From contig JAZNQN010000064.1 in NCBI GenBank assembly GCA_045590195.1, positions 1 to 13,366 of the forward strand: a stretch of 13,366 bases of DNA. The letters are read 5' to 3'. Numbering within the stretch: position 1 is the stretch's first letter; each line of letters starts with the position of its first letter. The DNA comes from JAZNQN01 sp045590195. GTDB taxonomy: Bacteria; Bacillota; Clostridia; UMGS1883; UMGS1540. A program made the translations under genes and the position numbers. Of this stretch, positions 7,001 through 12,357 are shown in pieces. The notes below the pieces were generated by a model. It had not been told where the DNA came from and searched no databases. It was given only the letters and a program-made list of their open reading frames with translations.

Positions 7001-9174
7001 CGCCCTGCAAATAAATCAGAAAGCGCTACCGAAATTTCTTTAGCGCCTATTCCCTCTTCGCCCATGCTCAAAAGCTTCGCAGTATAATTATCTCTTGAAA
7101 ATGTTTCCGAAAAATCAGTCCCGGAACTCTTAAATTTTTCAGTTGTCAGCATATTGTAAAGGTCGCCAATCTCGCTCTCGCTTACCTCTTCGCCACTTTC
7201 TGTTTTGGTTTTTATCTCCTCGGCCATAGCCCTTGTTTTGCTTCCCTCAGGGGCACTTAAAGCCTCTAAAATAACCTCGCCTGTTTTTCCTTCCTTCTGG
7301 AGTTCATAGCCCACGTTGGCGCTGTCTTCATAATATGCCGCTTTTTCAGCTGCAAGCTTGCCCTTCTGCCATATAGAAGGTGTTTTCCCTTCATTATTTC
7401 CAAGCTTTTCCGCATATCGCTGATAGGCCGTTCCCTCTTTTGCGCCTCTGCCCTTTTCTATTTCGTAGGCATATCCATCGCCCATTTCCGCTCCGGCTGT
7501 TAATCTTCCCATTGTGGCCGCACTACCACCCATAGTACCGCCTGAAATTGCTCCTGCAACTGCATCGAGCAATGGCTGTTTTATAAGAAATTCCACTCCG
7601 GCTCTATTTTGGGCTTCTGCTTCACTTAATCCTTCTTCAATCATAAGTTTCTTTTTTAATAACTGATAATCTGAATTATCTTTTAAAATATTCTCATCTG
7701 CAATAAAATTTAAATAAGAAGAAGCCATTTCCTCTATTGATTCAGTTCCGCTCTGCTTAATTATATCGAGAAGTATATTTGTTGATTTACCTCCCAATAA
7801 TTTAAATAAATTGTCTATTCCTATTTTTTCGGTTGCCATTTCAATTGCGCCAGACATTATTCCTGAAAACAAAGCTTTTCCGTGTCCTACACCTTTTGCG
7901 GCCTCTGTGCTATATTTAGCCCCGGCAGCATTTCCGCTCATCAATAACAAAGAACCCATGCCACCTGCTGGCAATGTCATCAGTTGGTCGCCTATCGAAT
8001 AAGCAACATCTGCTATAAATGAACCTACCTGTCCAAGATTGCTCTTGCTTCCTTCTCTCATTGCATTCTTTATATTCTGTGGCATTTGTATAGTATCATA
8101 AGGGTCATAAAGTTGTTCGTCACCGAGTGCGCCTCTTATATTGTTTTCTATTCCACCTGCCAAAGCCTGAATCCCGGCAAAAGGCATAGCAGCCGTAGAT
8201 GCAACACTTGCCATAATCGGATGCTCTTCCCCAAATTTTTTAAACTGCTCTATTTTGGGTTTATTTATTCTTTCGTTGAATATGTGTTGTTTTAATTTTG
8301 TATATTTATGTCCGGCATCAATACCATATTTGCCAACAAGATAATTAAAAGTATTCTTTTCTTCTTCAGTCATAACTAAAGCCGTATCATTTTGAACGCC
8401 AATTTCGTCACAATATTTTAAAAAGTTTTCTTCGTTAGCATATCCCTGCTCGGCAATTGACTCCCAGTTTTTATCTGCCTTTACTTCATTTTCAAGTTTT
8501 AAAGCCTCATCTTCGTTTTTTCTTCTTATTTTAGTGTTTTTTGCCGAATCATAACGCGTTCGAGCTCTCTGTAAATCAAATTCAGCCACTTCAATTTCAA
8601 AGTCAGATACAGTATCAGTCGCCAATCTGTTTCGCTTCCCAGCCGAATATTCTTGCTTAAGCCCTGATAAATATTCTAACTTATTGTTATAATCTTCTTC
8701 TGCAACCTTAAATTCTTTATCCACATCCGGCGAAGCAGTTCCATAATACAAATTTTCAAGTGCTATGGTTTCATCAAGTTCCACATAAAGGTTTTTGTAC
8801 TTTTTTAAAAAGTCTGCACTTTCCTTTTTATTTGAAAAATCAACTGTAATTTCATCTACTGGGCCAATAAAACCTTTGTTTTTTGAAGCTGTAAATGCTC
8901 CTATTTGGGCATTCATTTCATCAATTTCACTTTGTATTGCAGAAGATGGCCTGTTTTTTAGCCTGGTTGTATCTTTTTCATATTGCTCATAAGCCTTTTT
9001 CTCTTCTTCGTACTTTTTGTTTGCATATTTAACGGCAATATTATCCGTGGCCGCTTTAAAATTGCTCCTTACTTTTTCTAAAGCAATATTTGTTTTTTCA
9101 TTTCCCTGGGCTTTGCTCATTCTCTCCTGTTGTTTTTTTACCGCATTTTTTATTTCGCTTGCTAAATTCGCCAT
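1090..9174 (-). CDS. Giant phage polyvalent protein (metallopeptidase + putative BECR nuclease), likely virion-packaged
   Basis: A 2694-aa multidomain protein. In order: charged coiled coil (1-317); Ala/Gly-rich, partly hydrophobic segment (318-560); helical region (560-890); zincin domain with HEAVH at 964-968 (about 890-1045); putative BECR-fold nuclease (about 1125-1278), then a linker and RYSLKG motif near 1313; helical region; very charged coiled coil (about 1545-1625); conserved phage segments such as NYFPIKVD (near 1980) and WNLSVAIQQP (near 2108); and a C-terminal 72-residue tandem repeat. ATG choice is firm: AGGAGGAG lies just upstream and overlaps the TAG ending the previous frame. 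The stop is TAG. Large polyvalent proteins of this kind are proposed to be packaged in virions and enter the host with DNA. Its position between the structural genes and the lysis cassette fits that, but ejection and enzyme activity are inferred. GC content changes abruptly between domains. Confidence 0.9.
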   Translation of the reverse strand: MANLASEIKNAVKKQQERMSKAQGNEKTNIALEKVRSNFKAATDNIAVKYANKKYEEEKKAYEQYEKDTTRLKNRPSSAIQSEIDEMNAQIGAFTASKNKGFIGPVDEITVDFSNKKESADFLKKYKNLYVELDETIALENLYYGTASPDVDKEFKVAEEDYNNKLEYLSGLKQEYSAGKRNRLATDTVSDFEIEVAEFDLQRARTRYDSAKNTKIRRKNEDEALKLENEVKADKNWESIAEQGYANEENFLKYCDEIGVQNDTALVMTEEEKNTFNYLVGKYGIDAGHKYTKLKQHIFNERINKPKIEQFKKFGEEHPIMASVASTAAMPFAGIQALAGGIENNIRGALGDEQLYDPYDTIQMPQNIKNAMREGSKSNLGQVGSFIADVAYSIGDQLMTLPAGGMGSLLLMSGNAAGAKYSTEAAKGVGHGKALFSGIMSGAIEMATEKIGIDNLFKLLGGKSTNILLDIIKQSGTESIEEMASSYLNFIADENILKDNSDYQLLKKKLMIEEGLSEAEAQNRAGVEFLIKQPLLDAVAGAISGGTMGGSAATMGRLTAGAEMGDGYAYEIEKGRGAKEGTAYQRYAEKLGNNEGKTPSIWQKGKLAAEKAAYYEDSANVGYELQKEGKTGEVILEALSAPEGSKTRAMAEEIKTKTESGEEVSESEIGDLYNMLTTEKFKSSGTDFSETFSRDNYTAKLLSMGEEGIGAKEISVALSDLFAGREISTAAEDTIAKNSNAREILSNETGIEIKADFTEAQKVEAAREIISAVKGEANFKSGGDLAEVIRQDAAERAQANSKKDFGQAGQVAFESVLKKSTEANPDTNIDALYRGYTRYYEAGRVGLKYGSIPETTIGRAISEGIRLKAFASGVADAKAEVAKWGSGKEKSIHFGKKARLVVNDFSRNLSYQMQSDLNGLAKALGVQIEIVESVKGGQANGEYKDGVIRIAADANSPLLTTVAHEAVHRLKEMDIKAYNRLAKYVAQNYLMKGDSRRGSIAKATQKAYGEAGVELTLSEATEENVADFLANLVENRAEIRKLAGADLTLAQKVYKAIREVFEKVKAFFSGRSVDNAEIKKRYKALQMFEQEIAKVKNNARENLPDNKSETKTERKETAGKFEIKSKEEFENSKRVAVSENEFLGVVDLSLENELTNAVKGLRGAEKYKAIRDYILDALDNTIVFNDGIEAKVDRSDASHLASKAGHKKIAYLSKIREIIDSARLFSIINDVEHNKFDKFRYYQTTVRLEGEDYPIYLNVGHAKNGDGYHLYDITKKVGEVEKQNSVFERVNDLRSKNDSPTSKNISQSDKKVKRYSLKGVDTLGEFNKLTEQDRALKAKLDVKDRLIMDRRATMGQARRMVKDFGSRAKAGDVEEKIYSLYNKMLRGGDSKGPLAFNDFQKEARGIASEILKNVSVVDAYAKERYDDFLSNLKGRTIYISEADAADISDYNDFRNRYVFRLNLKKVDGYMGSGDYVDTIYSELAAAYPDLISGEAQAVSDMLYEIGEVIDSLSEYTKNPFEGDYLTESMLTNEILESFFDVPQAEATEEQKIINRLVAERVKIREQERERYEKRLESIEKVRAEHRAEIKETIKRERAKKDSAIEKIKERQKEVRSRQIKSDLIENIRTAHKHLSSMLLNPTDKKHIPKDLEETIRQFLILFDLTSTRTGEKGKEKMKELREKLEEFEADFGEYGLIDPDLKANFETVEDIVDNKKINEYTNKELWALERAIKAVEKFVRNRNKVFTKQKYAKISELAECVLKENSSEKIYTKSNIKIYEGLRTLKDFDMLDSFSFFDAMGDTLNDIFDSLRDGFDNYIEKIDLTREYIAEVAEKYGVKPHKLSGEGAEGIRIKLTSGNEIDIRKSQIMSIYALSKRKEAQSHLLYGGIEIGNEKIRKVTDESGEKVKYTAQGKVVKITAEDIGLMISKLSDKEKNFADDIAAFFTETARWGNEVSMELFGYEKYGGKNYFPIKVDDAYLDKNFAKKNGEKAEIKNASHTKPTKKEAKQPIKIYDIVDVYVAHTEKMALYNSFVLQLCDLQRVWNYIERNDSGEMVRSVKETIMSKYGEQALEFFDNFMEAVNGGVVGGGSGVIGALMSKAKASAVGWNLSVAIQQPTAIIRAMIEVNPVYFSAAAKMPFSWGQWEKIKKEVPIARWKDWGYYQFNIGNSTKDMILGKGDKLSDAAMWLSSKMDQVGWTIIYNAVEAETKHNMPELKKGSIEFKEAVRKRFNEVIDKTQVVDSVFHRSQLMRKSDSGVKQLTQYFAEPTKTYNIVWRAFHNHMWKERHIGKFGRTISFIAVSAIVTNMARAVIQALRDDEDKEWGEKWKEKFISNMKGEGFSYLPVIRELPSLFDGFKSTRTEMQGINEVVTQITKMSSKKETPAYAIFNLIAALGSANGWAFSRAKKEVEMIIRNVAGWTDSYYFEYLYTKQLYRIDNSENKSKFIDILYRSRENEEEFEKIKADLLKQEQFDEKYINGQINKRLKEDAAENKIVLSDYEKIKIELEDDMRFAGMPLRIQEEGLEKAKKYTTGVEVLDNEAYSGNIPLAERIEEGKEIGISPAQYILYELAYDMAKGDKKTLGVDEKFDVVEALDMSDEQKAFLYMSKGSDSSEKNQQKYEEVIAGGESIGLTGWEYIMFKELCRDADEAGDGNGKPTQKEVVAELSGADWLSREEKNYLMKVRWPKTTKTFF
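1117..1518 (-). repeat. 72-residue tandem protein repeat with degenerate EF-hand-like loops
   Basis: Residues 2553-2609 and 2625-2686 of the polyvalent protein align at a constant 72-residue offset. GKEIGISPAQYILYEL (from G2556) matches GESIGLTGWEYIMFKEL (from G2628), and VVEAL (2591) matches VVAEL (2663). Each copy then ends in a DEQKAFLYM / EEKNYLM type helix. Between these lies an EF-hand-like loop: copy 2 reads AGDGNGKPTQKE (2651-2662), with acidic/Asn at loop positions 3 and 5, Gly at 6 and Glu at 12 but Ala at 1. Copy 1 keeps Asp 1, Gly 6 and Asp 12. Calcium binding is only a possibility because both loops are imperfect. Confidence 0.7.
5341..5802 (-). other. Putative BECR-fold (LPD3/PBECR-like) nuclease domain inside the polyvalent protein
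   Basis: Residues 1125-1278. The segment resembles the Barnase-EndoU-ColicinE5-RelE class domains found in phage polyvalent proteins. It has a helical first half with SHLASKAGHKK (H1199, H1206), then VEHNKFDKF (H1233), beta-like strands YYQTTVRLEG and YPIYLNVGHA (H1261), and a final YHLYDITKK strand (H1269, Y1271). Such domains usually use His, Arg/Lys, Ser/Thr and Tyr in RNA cleavage without metal; which residues act here cannot be fixed by eye. The fold assignment is my pattern recognition. Confidence 0.55.
6040..6507 (-). other. Zincin-like metallopeptidase domain inside the polyvalent protein
   Basis: Residues about 890-1045. HEAVH (964-968) matches the HExxH zinc site with catalytic Glu965. 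It is preceded by a beta strand (GVIRIAADANSP) and a VAHEAVHRL helix, as in other phage polyvalent zincins. About 55 residues later, SEATEENVADFLANL offers E1022 or E1023 as a third, gluzincin-type ligand. It may process the polyvalent protein itself or a host target; neither is shown. Confidence 0.8.
7495..8223 (-). other. Ala/Gly-rich membrane-like segment of the polyvalent protein
   Basis: Residues about 318-560 include low-charge, small-residue stretches such as IMASVASTAAMPFAGIQALA (from about 321), MTLPAGGMGSLLLMSGNAAG (near 405) and LDAVAGAISGGTMGGSA (near 542). Between them lies a conserved-looking SIEEMASSYLNFI element. Such stretches could insert into or cross a membrane during DNA delivery. 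They could equally be packed helices inside the particle. Confidence 0.5.
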
Positions 9175-9177
9175 ATT

Positions 9178-9185
9178 CTCCTCCT
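9178..9185 (-). promoter_or_regulatory. Shine-Dalgarno site of the polyvalent gene, overlapping an upstream TAG
   Basis: Reads AGGAGGAG on the minus strand just before the ATG at 9174. The TAG that closes the reading frame continuing from the 301-aa gene forms the first bases (TAGGAGG). This is the same stop/ribosome-site overlap seen before the holin, and suggests this TAG is the natural end of the upstream gene. Confidence 0.85.
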
Positions 9186-9411
9186 ACTTTGCCATTTTAA
9201 AAGACATAGTTCCATCATCATTCAAAGTTCCTATAACCTTGTCTTTTTCTATAAGCGTTTTAAGCTCTTCCTGGCTTACTCTTCCAAGCCCCGCTATTCT
9301 TACCCAGTCGCTTTTATTTTTATCCTGCTGATTAGTTGTATATAGCTTCTGGTCATTGGGTTTTTCTTCAGGCTTTACATCGTCAGTGTCAATATCTTCA
9401 GTTCCACCCTT
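9184..9411 (-). other. In-frame 75-codon continuation after the TGA of the 301-aa gene
   Basis: After the TGA at 9414-9412 the same frame runs on for 75 sense codons to TAG at 9186-9184. The peptide begins KGGTEDIDTDDVKPEEKP, an acidic linker. It then holds a folded-looking end with DWVRIAGLGRVSQEEL (35-50) and LIEKDKVIGTLNDDG (53-67). No in-frame ATG, GTG or TTG with a ribosome site precedes this segment; the only early candidate is a rare ATT. It is therefore best read as the detached C-terminus of the upstream protein, not a separate gene. It accounts for the only large gap in the operon. Confidence 0.75.
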
Positions 9412-10317
9412 TCATGTGTATCCGTTTTTTCTCTCAGTCATTTCCTGCTGCCATAACTGATACTGGTGGCTTGTTGTAGGCGTGCCAACTTTAACCCCAA
9501 GCGTATTTGCAACAGTTTCGTCAGCTGTACCAAGTGCTTCCCAAAGCGCCATCGCAAGTGATTTATTTTGCATATCATAGCTCATCTGGAACTGATTGTT
9601 TCTGTCGGTTCTGTTGGCATCAAACTGATATTCACTCTGCAGATAATCTCTCTGGTCAGTAGCCTTCTGATAGTTCCACTGGTCGTCATATCTTGCGTCA
9701 AGTACTTTATCTCTGTCAAGCTGGTAATTAAAGTTCCTGTCTGTATAATAGTCTCCCATACTGTCGCGGTATTTTGCATAATCTCCGCTTTCAAGGCTTT
9801 GCAGTATTCCCAAAGTATTTAAATCCCTCTGATAATCATCCTGATACATTTCATAAGCAAGCTGCCTAAGCTCGGGTACCTTGTCTGCTAAAGCTCCCAT
9901 ATAATTGTTGTAAGCCTGCTGCCCTGCAGTTGTAGCATACGAGCTTGCCAACCCTCCTGTATTGGCACTAACATCGCCTATGGTGTCTTCCATGGCGCGC
10001 TTGCCTGCCTTGGTGTACTTCTTTTCATACTGAAGGTAATTCTCGTCTTCCTCCGGATTATAAGAAAATTCATCCCTGTTTAATATCTTTTTCGCAAGCG
10101 CATTTATCTCGCTGCCGTATTGCGAATTGTACACAGGCGCCGAATCTATGCTCCCTCCGCTTTTCGCCATACCGCTTAAATCTGGGCCCTTGCCAAGGCC
10201 TGCTCCTGTGCCGTCTGGCGCAGTATCAACCGAATTTTCGCTTGTCAGTTTCTCTATACTTGCCGGAGAAACCGCCTGTCTTTCTGCTGTTTTTTCAATT
10301 CTTTTAAGTTCTGCCAT
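9412..10317 (-). CDS. Conserved clostridial-phage protein, candidate virion/DNA-ejection protein (probably truncated by in-frame TGA)
   Basis: A 301-aa protein of a type often seen just before large polyvalent genes in clostridial phages; no experimental function is known to me. Residues 1-60 are a low-complexity Gly/Ser/Ala-rich leader. The region from about 66 has the family pattern FSYNPEEDENYLQYEKKY, then GGLASSYATTAGQQAYNNY. The C-terminal third is unusually rich in Tyr, Asp, Arg, Gln and Asn (YTDRNFNYQLDRD, YDDQWNYQKATDQRDY), with many identities spaced eleven residues apart, suggesting a long helical rod. ATG at 10317 has GGGAG upstream and follows the 50-aa gene by four bases. The frame stops at TGA but stays open for 75 further codons, so the intact protein may be 377 residues. 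A packaged or ejected role is inferred from position. Confidence 0.8.
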   Translation of the reverse strand: MAELKRIEKTAERQAVSPASIEKLTSENSVDTAPDGTGAGLGKGPDLSGMAKSGGSIDSAPVYNSQYGSEINALAKKILNRDEFSYNPEEDENYLQYEKKYTKAGKRAMEDTIGDVSANTGGLASSYATTAGQQAYNNYMGALADKVPELRQLAYEMYQDDYQRDLNTLGILQSLESGDYAKYRDSMGDYYTDRNFNYQLDRDKVLDARYDDQWNYQKATDQRDYLQSEYQFDANRTDRNNQFQMSYDMQNKSLAMALWEALGTADETVANTLGVKVGTPTTSHQYQLWQQEMTERKNGYT

Positions 10318-10321
10318 TTTT

Positions 10322-10474
10322 TCACTCTCCCTTTATATCCTCATTAAAATTACCACTGTCCAGATTGTCAAACTGCCAGTTTAAATGTTCGCAAAGTTGC
10401 CTCAAATAATTTTCTATTTCATAAACTTTTTGCTGTGTATCAAGTTTTGATAAATCCTTAATCGGTTCAATCAT
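10322..10474 (-). CDS. Conserved 50-aa small phage protein
   Basis: Runs from ATG at 10474 to TGA at 10322. It starts MIEPIKDLSKLDTQQK and contains the helix YEIENYLRQLCEHLNWQF, a Y/L-R-L-x-E-x-LN pattern I associate with small proteins at this position in clostridial phages. It overlaps the stop of the 505-aa gene as ATGA, and TAGGAGGCG lies upstream, so translation is coupled. It is followed after four bases by the 301-aa gene. The helix, ribosome site and tight packing make it a real gene. Its function is unknown; a small virion or assembly partner of the next protein is possible. Confidence 0.8.
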   Translation of the reverse strand: MIEPIKDLSKLDTQQKVYEIENYLRQLCEHLNWQFDNLDSGNFNEDIKGE

Positions 10475-11988
10475 CGCTCGTCGCCTCCTACGCTGTACTC
10501 TCTTGAAAGGCTTTTAATTTTAAATTTTCCGCGGCCGCATATTTTAATTTTAAAACTGTCACACCTTTGCGGATAGATAGGAATAAATGTTGTTTTTCTG
10601 TTTTTCTTCCATAAAAGTTCAACCTCTTCCCAAACTCCGCCGTCACAGCTTGTAAAAACGCGCATAACACCTTCTGTTTCATATCTTAAAAAAAGGCTGC
10701 TGTATATTTTCTTTTCGTCAGCATATTCCGAAAACGGTTTAAAAGTTATGCTCCATTCTATATCTTCATTGTTTTCAGTACTGAAGCTGTACAGCCTGTT
10801 TTCTGAAACAAATAAAAGCCTGTTGTCGCTGAAAACAATATCTGAAACCGATATATCTAGCTCCTTAAGCCAAAAGCCTTTTTTTGTATCATAAGAAAAA
10901 AGTGTGTCCTTACCGTTTTTCGTAAGCCCTATAAAATATGTATCGCCATCTTTTCCGGATACTCCGCCTTCGTATTTTTCGGCCCCAAGCTCTTCCGATA
11001 TAAGCCTTGCCGCTCCGCTGCTGTATGCATAAATTCCGTCACGGCCTTTGTAATATAATATTTCGTCAATTATCTGCAGGCTTTTTTCTGCCCCTTTCAT
11101 AACCCCGGGAATATTATAAGTGTAAAGCTGATAATTTGAAGGCTTTGTCCCGTAAATAACATGAACACAATCCTCTTTAAAAAATAAAACTCTGTTGCCG
11201 TATCCGCAAACTGCCGTAAACTCTCCGGGCGAAGCAACTGCCACCGAATACGAATCTGTCGAAAGTCCGTCGTACACTTTAAAGTTAGTCGGGTCGCCAA
11301 GCTTCGAAGCGTATATTGTATTGCCATCAACACCCCATATTCTGTTTCCGCTTTCACACATCAGCTGAAGATTTGGCATTTTTCTCTCTATTTTAAGTGT
11401 TTCAGCCTCTTCAGTAGCAGTAAAAATATCGCTGTCAAATATAAACGTGTTATCTTCTATTTCTCTTATAATGGCGCTCTTGTTGTTTCCTTCCTCGGCA
11501 CTTCCTGAAATTTCAACCGCATCCCCGGCCGAAAACTTATCTCCGCCGCCATCAGCTATAATTGCTCCCCCTTCAAACTTTCCCGAAACCGTTATCTCGC
11601 TGTTAAGGTAAAGAAGCTTATTGTTTTTAAATATGTCAAAATACATTTTGTCCGGCAATATAACAATCTTCGAATTTATGCCGCAAAAGCTTTTTGCTCC
11701 GGGCGAAATATCGCCTATGTGTTCTTCTTTAAAATAAACCTTTCCGTTTTTAACTATAACAAGCCCGTCTCTCTCATATATTCCGTGCACATCTTCGTTT
11801 TTGTCTTCTTCTCGCTGTTCGCTTTTTACCGCTCTTCCGGCAACTATTTGAGGGTATTCAGAAAGCGAAATTCCATTGCAATCCTCAATCTGTCCTTCAG
11901 CATAATTGTCGCTTAAATTAAGGCCCTTAAAATCAAGTATAAGCTTTTTTAATTTTCCTCTTCCTTCTTCAAATGCAGGTAAAAACAT
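10471..11988 (-). CDS. Beta-rich head-closure protein, resembles phage packaged-DNA stabilisation protein
   Basis: A 505-aa, mostly beta-strand protein. The central motif GNRIWGVDGNTIYASKLGDP (from about 214), then VLFFKEDCVHVIYG (267-280) and YYKGRDGIYAYSSG (312-325), follow the propeller-like pattern of P22 gp10-type stabilisation proteins and related tail-hub proteins: name of a sampled object, 'GDPxNF', instrument-like strand, 'dGIyaY'. Such proteins sit under the portal/connector and seal packaged DNA. The preceding connector-like gene supports this. I chose ATG at 11988 because AAGGAGATA is five bases upstream; a longer frame from 12012 would overlap the previous gene and has no site. 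The C-terminus is a jelly-roll-like strand set ending YSVGG. Similarity is by pattern, so stabilisation role is moderately sure. Confidence 0.7.
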   Translation of the reverse strand: MFLPAFEEGRGKLKKLILDFKGLNLSDNYAEGQIEDCNGISLSEYPQIVAGRAVKSEQREEDKNEDVHGIYERDGLVIVKNGKVYFKEEHIGDISPGAKSFCGINSKIVILPDKMYFDIFKNNKLLYLNSEITVSGKFEGGAIIADGGGDKFSAGDAVEISGSAEEGNNKSAIIREIEDNTFIFDSDIFTATEEAETLKIERKMPNLQLMCESGNRIWGVDGNTIYASKLGDPTNFKVYDGLSTDSYSVAVASPGEFTAVCGYGNRVLFFKEDCVHVIYGTKPSNYQLYTYNIPGVMKGAEKSLQIIDEILYYKGRDGIYAYSSGAARLISEELGAEKYEGGVSGKDGDTYFIGLTKNGKDTLFSYDTKKGFWLKELDISVSDIVFSDNRLLFVSENRLYSFSTENNEDIEWSITFKPFSEYADEKKIYSSLFLRYETEGVMRVFTSCDGGVWEEVELLWKKNRKTTFIPIYPQRCDSFKIKICGRGKFKIKSLSREYSVGGDER

Positions 11989-11990
11989 CT

Positions 11991-11999
11991 TATCTCCTT
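11991..11999 (-). promoter_or_regulatory. Shine-Dalgarno site fixing the start of the 505-aa gene
   Basis: Reads AAGGAGATA on the minus strand, with its AGGAG core five bases before ATG at 11988. It lies in the short gap after the TAA of the 117-aa gene and favours this start over the ATG at 12012. Confidence 0.85.
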
Positions 12000-12001
12000 C
12001 C

Positions 12002-12355
12002 TTATGGCACAATATTTATAAACTTTCTCTTTTTTGCAATTCTCTTACTGTAACTTTTCAAAAGGTTTTCCCATTCATAGTTAAACATTATAAAATCGTT
12101 GTTGTAAGCTGTGTATTCTCTGTTGTGCCAGTCTATCATACAGTAAACAAAATATTCGTATATTTTGCTTTCCCCTTCGCTAAGCTTAAGCTCTCTGTCC
12201 CCGTCTTCAGGAAATTTCATATCAAAATCACACTTGAAAATTTCTTTGCAAACCCGCTCTTCAACTTCCATTATCCAACGTGCCTTCGCCTCATCTTCAA
12301 AAACATTTCTCCTTAAGCTGTCAACTCTTTCTATAATCTCGTTAATGCTGGCCAT
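12002..12355 (-). CDS. Head-tail connector-like protein (117 aa)
   Basis: A small, mainly helical protein. The diagnostic part is residues 66-104: EYFVYCMIDWHNREYTAY, then NNDFIMFNYEWENL and SYSKR. This pattern of Y-x-x-Y, an ID-x-x-N/H-x-E-Y helix, NN-x-x-x-x-FN and an aromatic/basic end is typical of the small connector-like proteins that precede stabilisation-type genes in clostridial phages. The ATG is two bases after the TAG of the tail-fibre-like gene, with GAGGGGG inside that gene as ribosome site. Its stop is followed by the 505-aa gene. It probably binds the portal's outer face. The family call is from pattern and gene order, without a search. Confidence 0.65.
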   Translation of the reverse strand: MASINEIIERVDSLRRNVFEDEAKARWIMEVEERVCKEIFKCDFDMKFPEDGDRELKLSEGESKIYEYFVYCMIDWHNREYTAYNNDFIMFNYEWENLLKSYSKRIAKKRKFINIVP

Positions 12356-12357
12356 AT

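Noticed and set aside
9187..9414. Selenocysteine or whole-genome recoding as the reason for the in-frame TGA
   Set aside because: No selenoprotein family likeness or clear SECIS-type stem was recognised, and TGA ends several neighbouring genes at tight overlaps where reading through would make no sense.
9395..9415. ATG overlapping the TGA of the 301-aa gene as ATGA, like other gene junctions here
   Set aside because: This ATG opens only five codons (MKGWN) before another TGA, so it cannot start a gene for the 75-codon tail.
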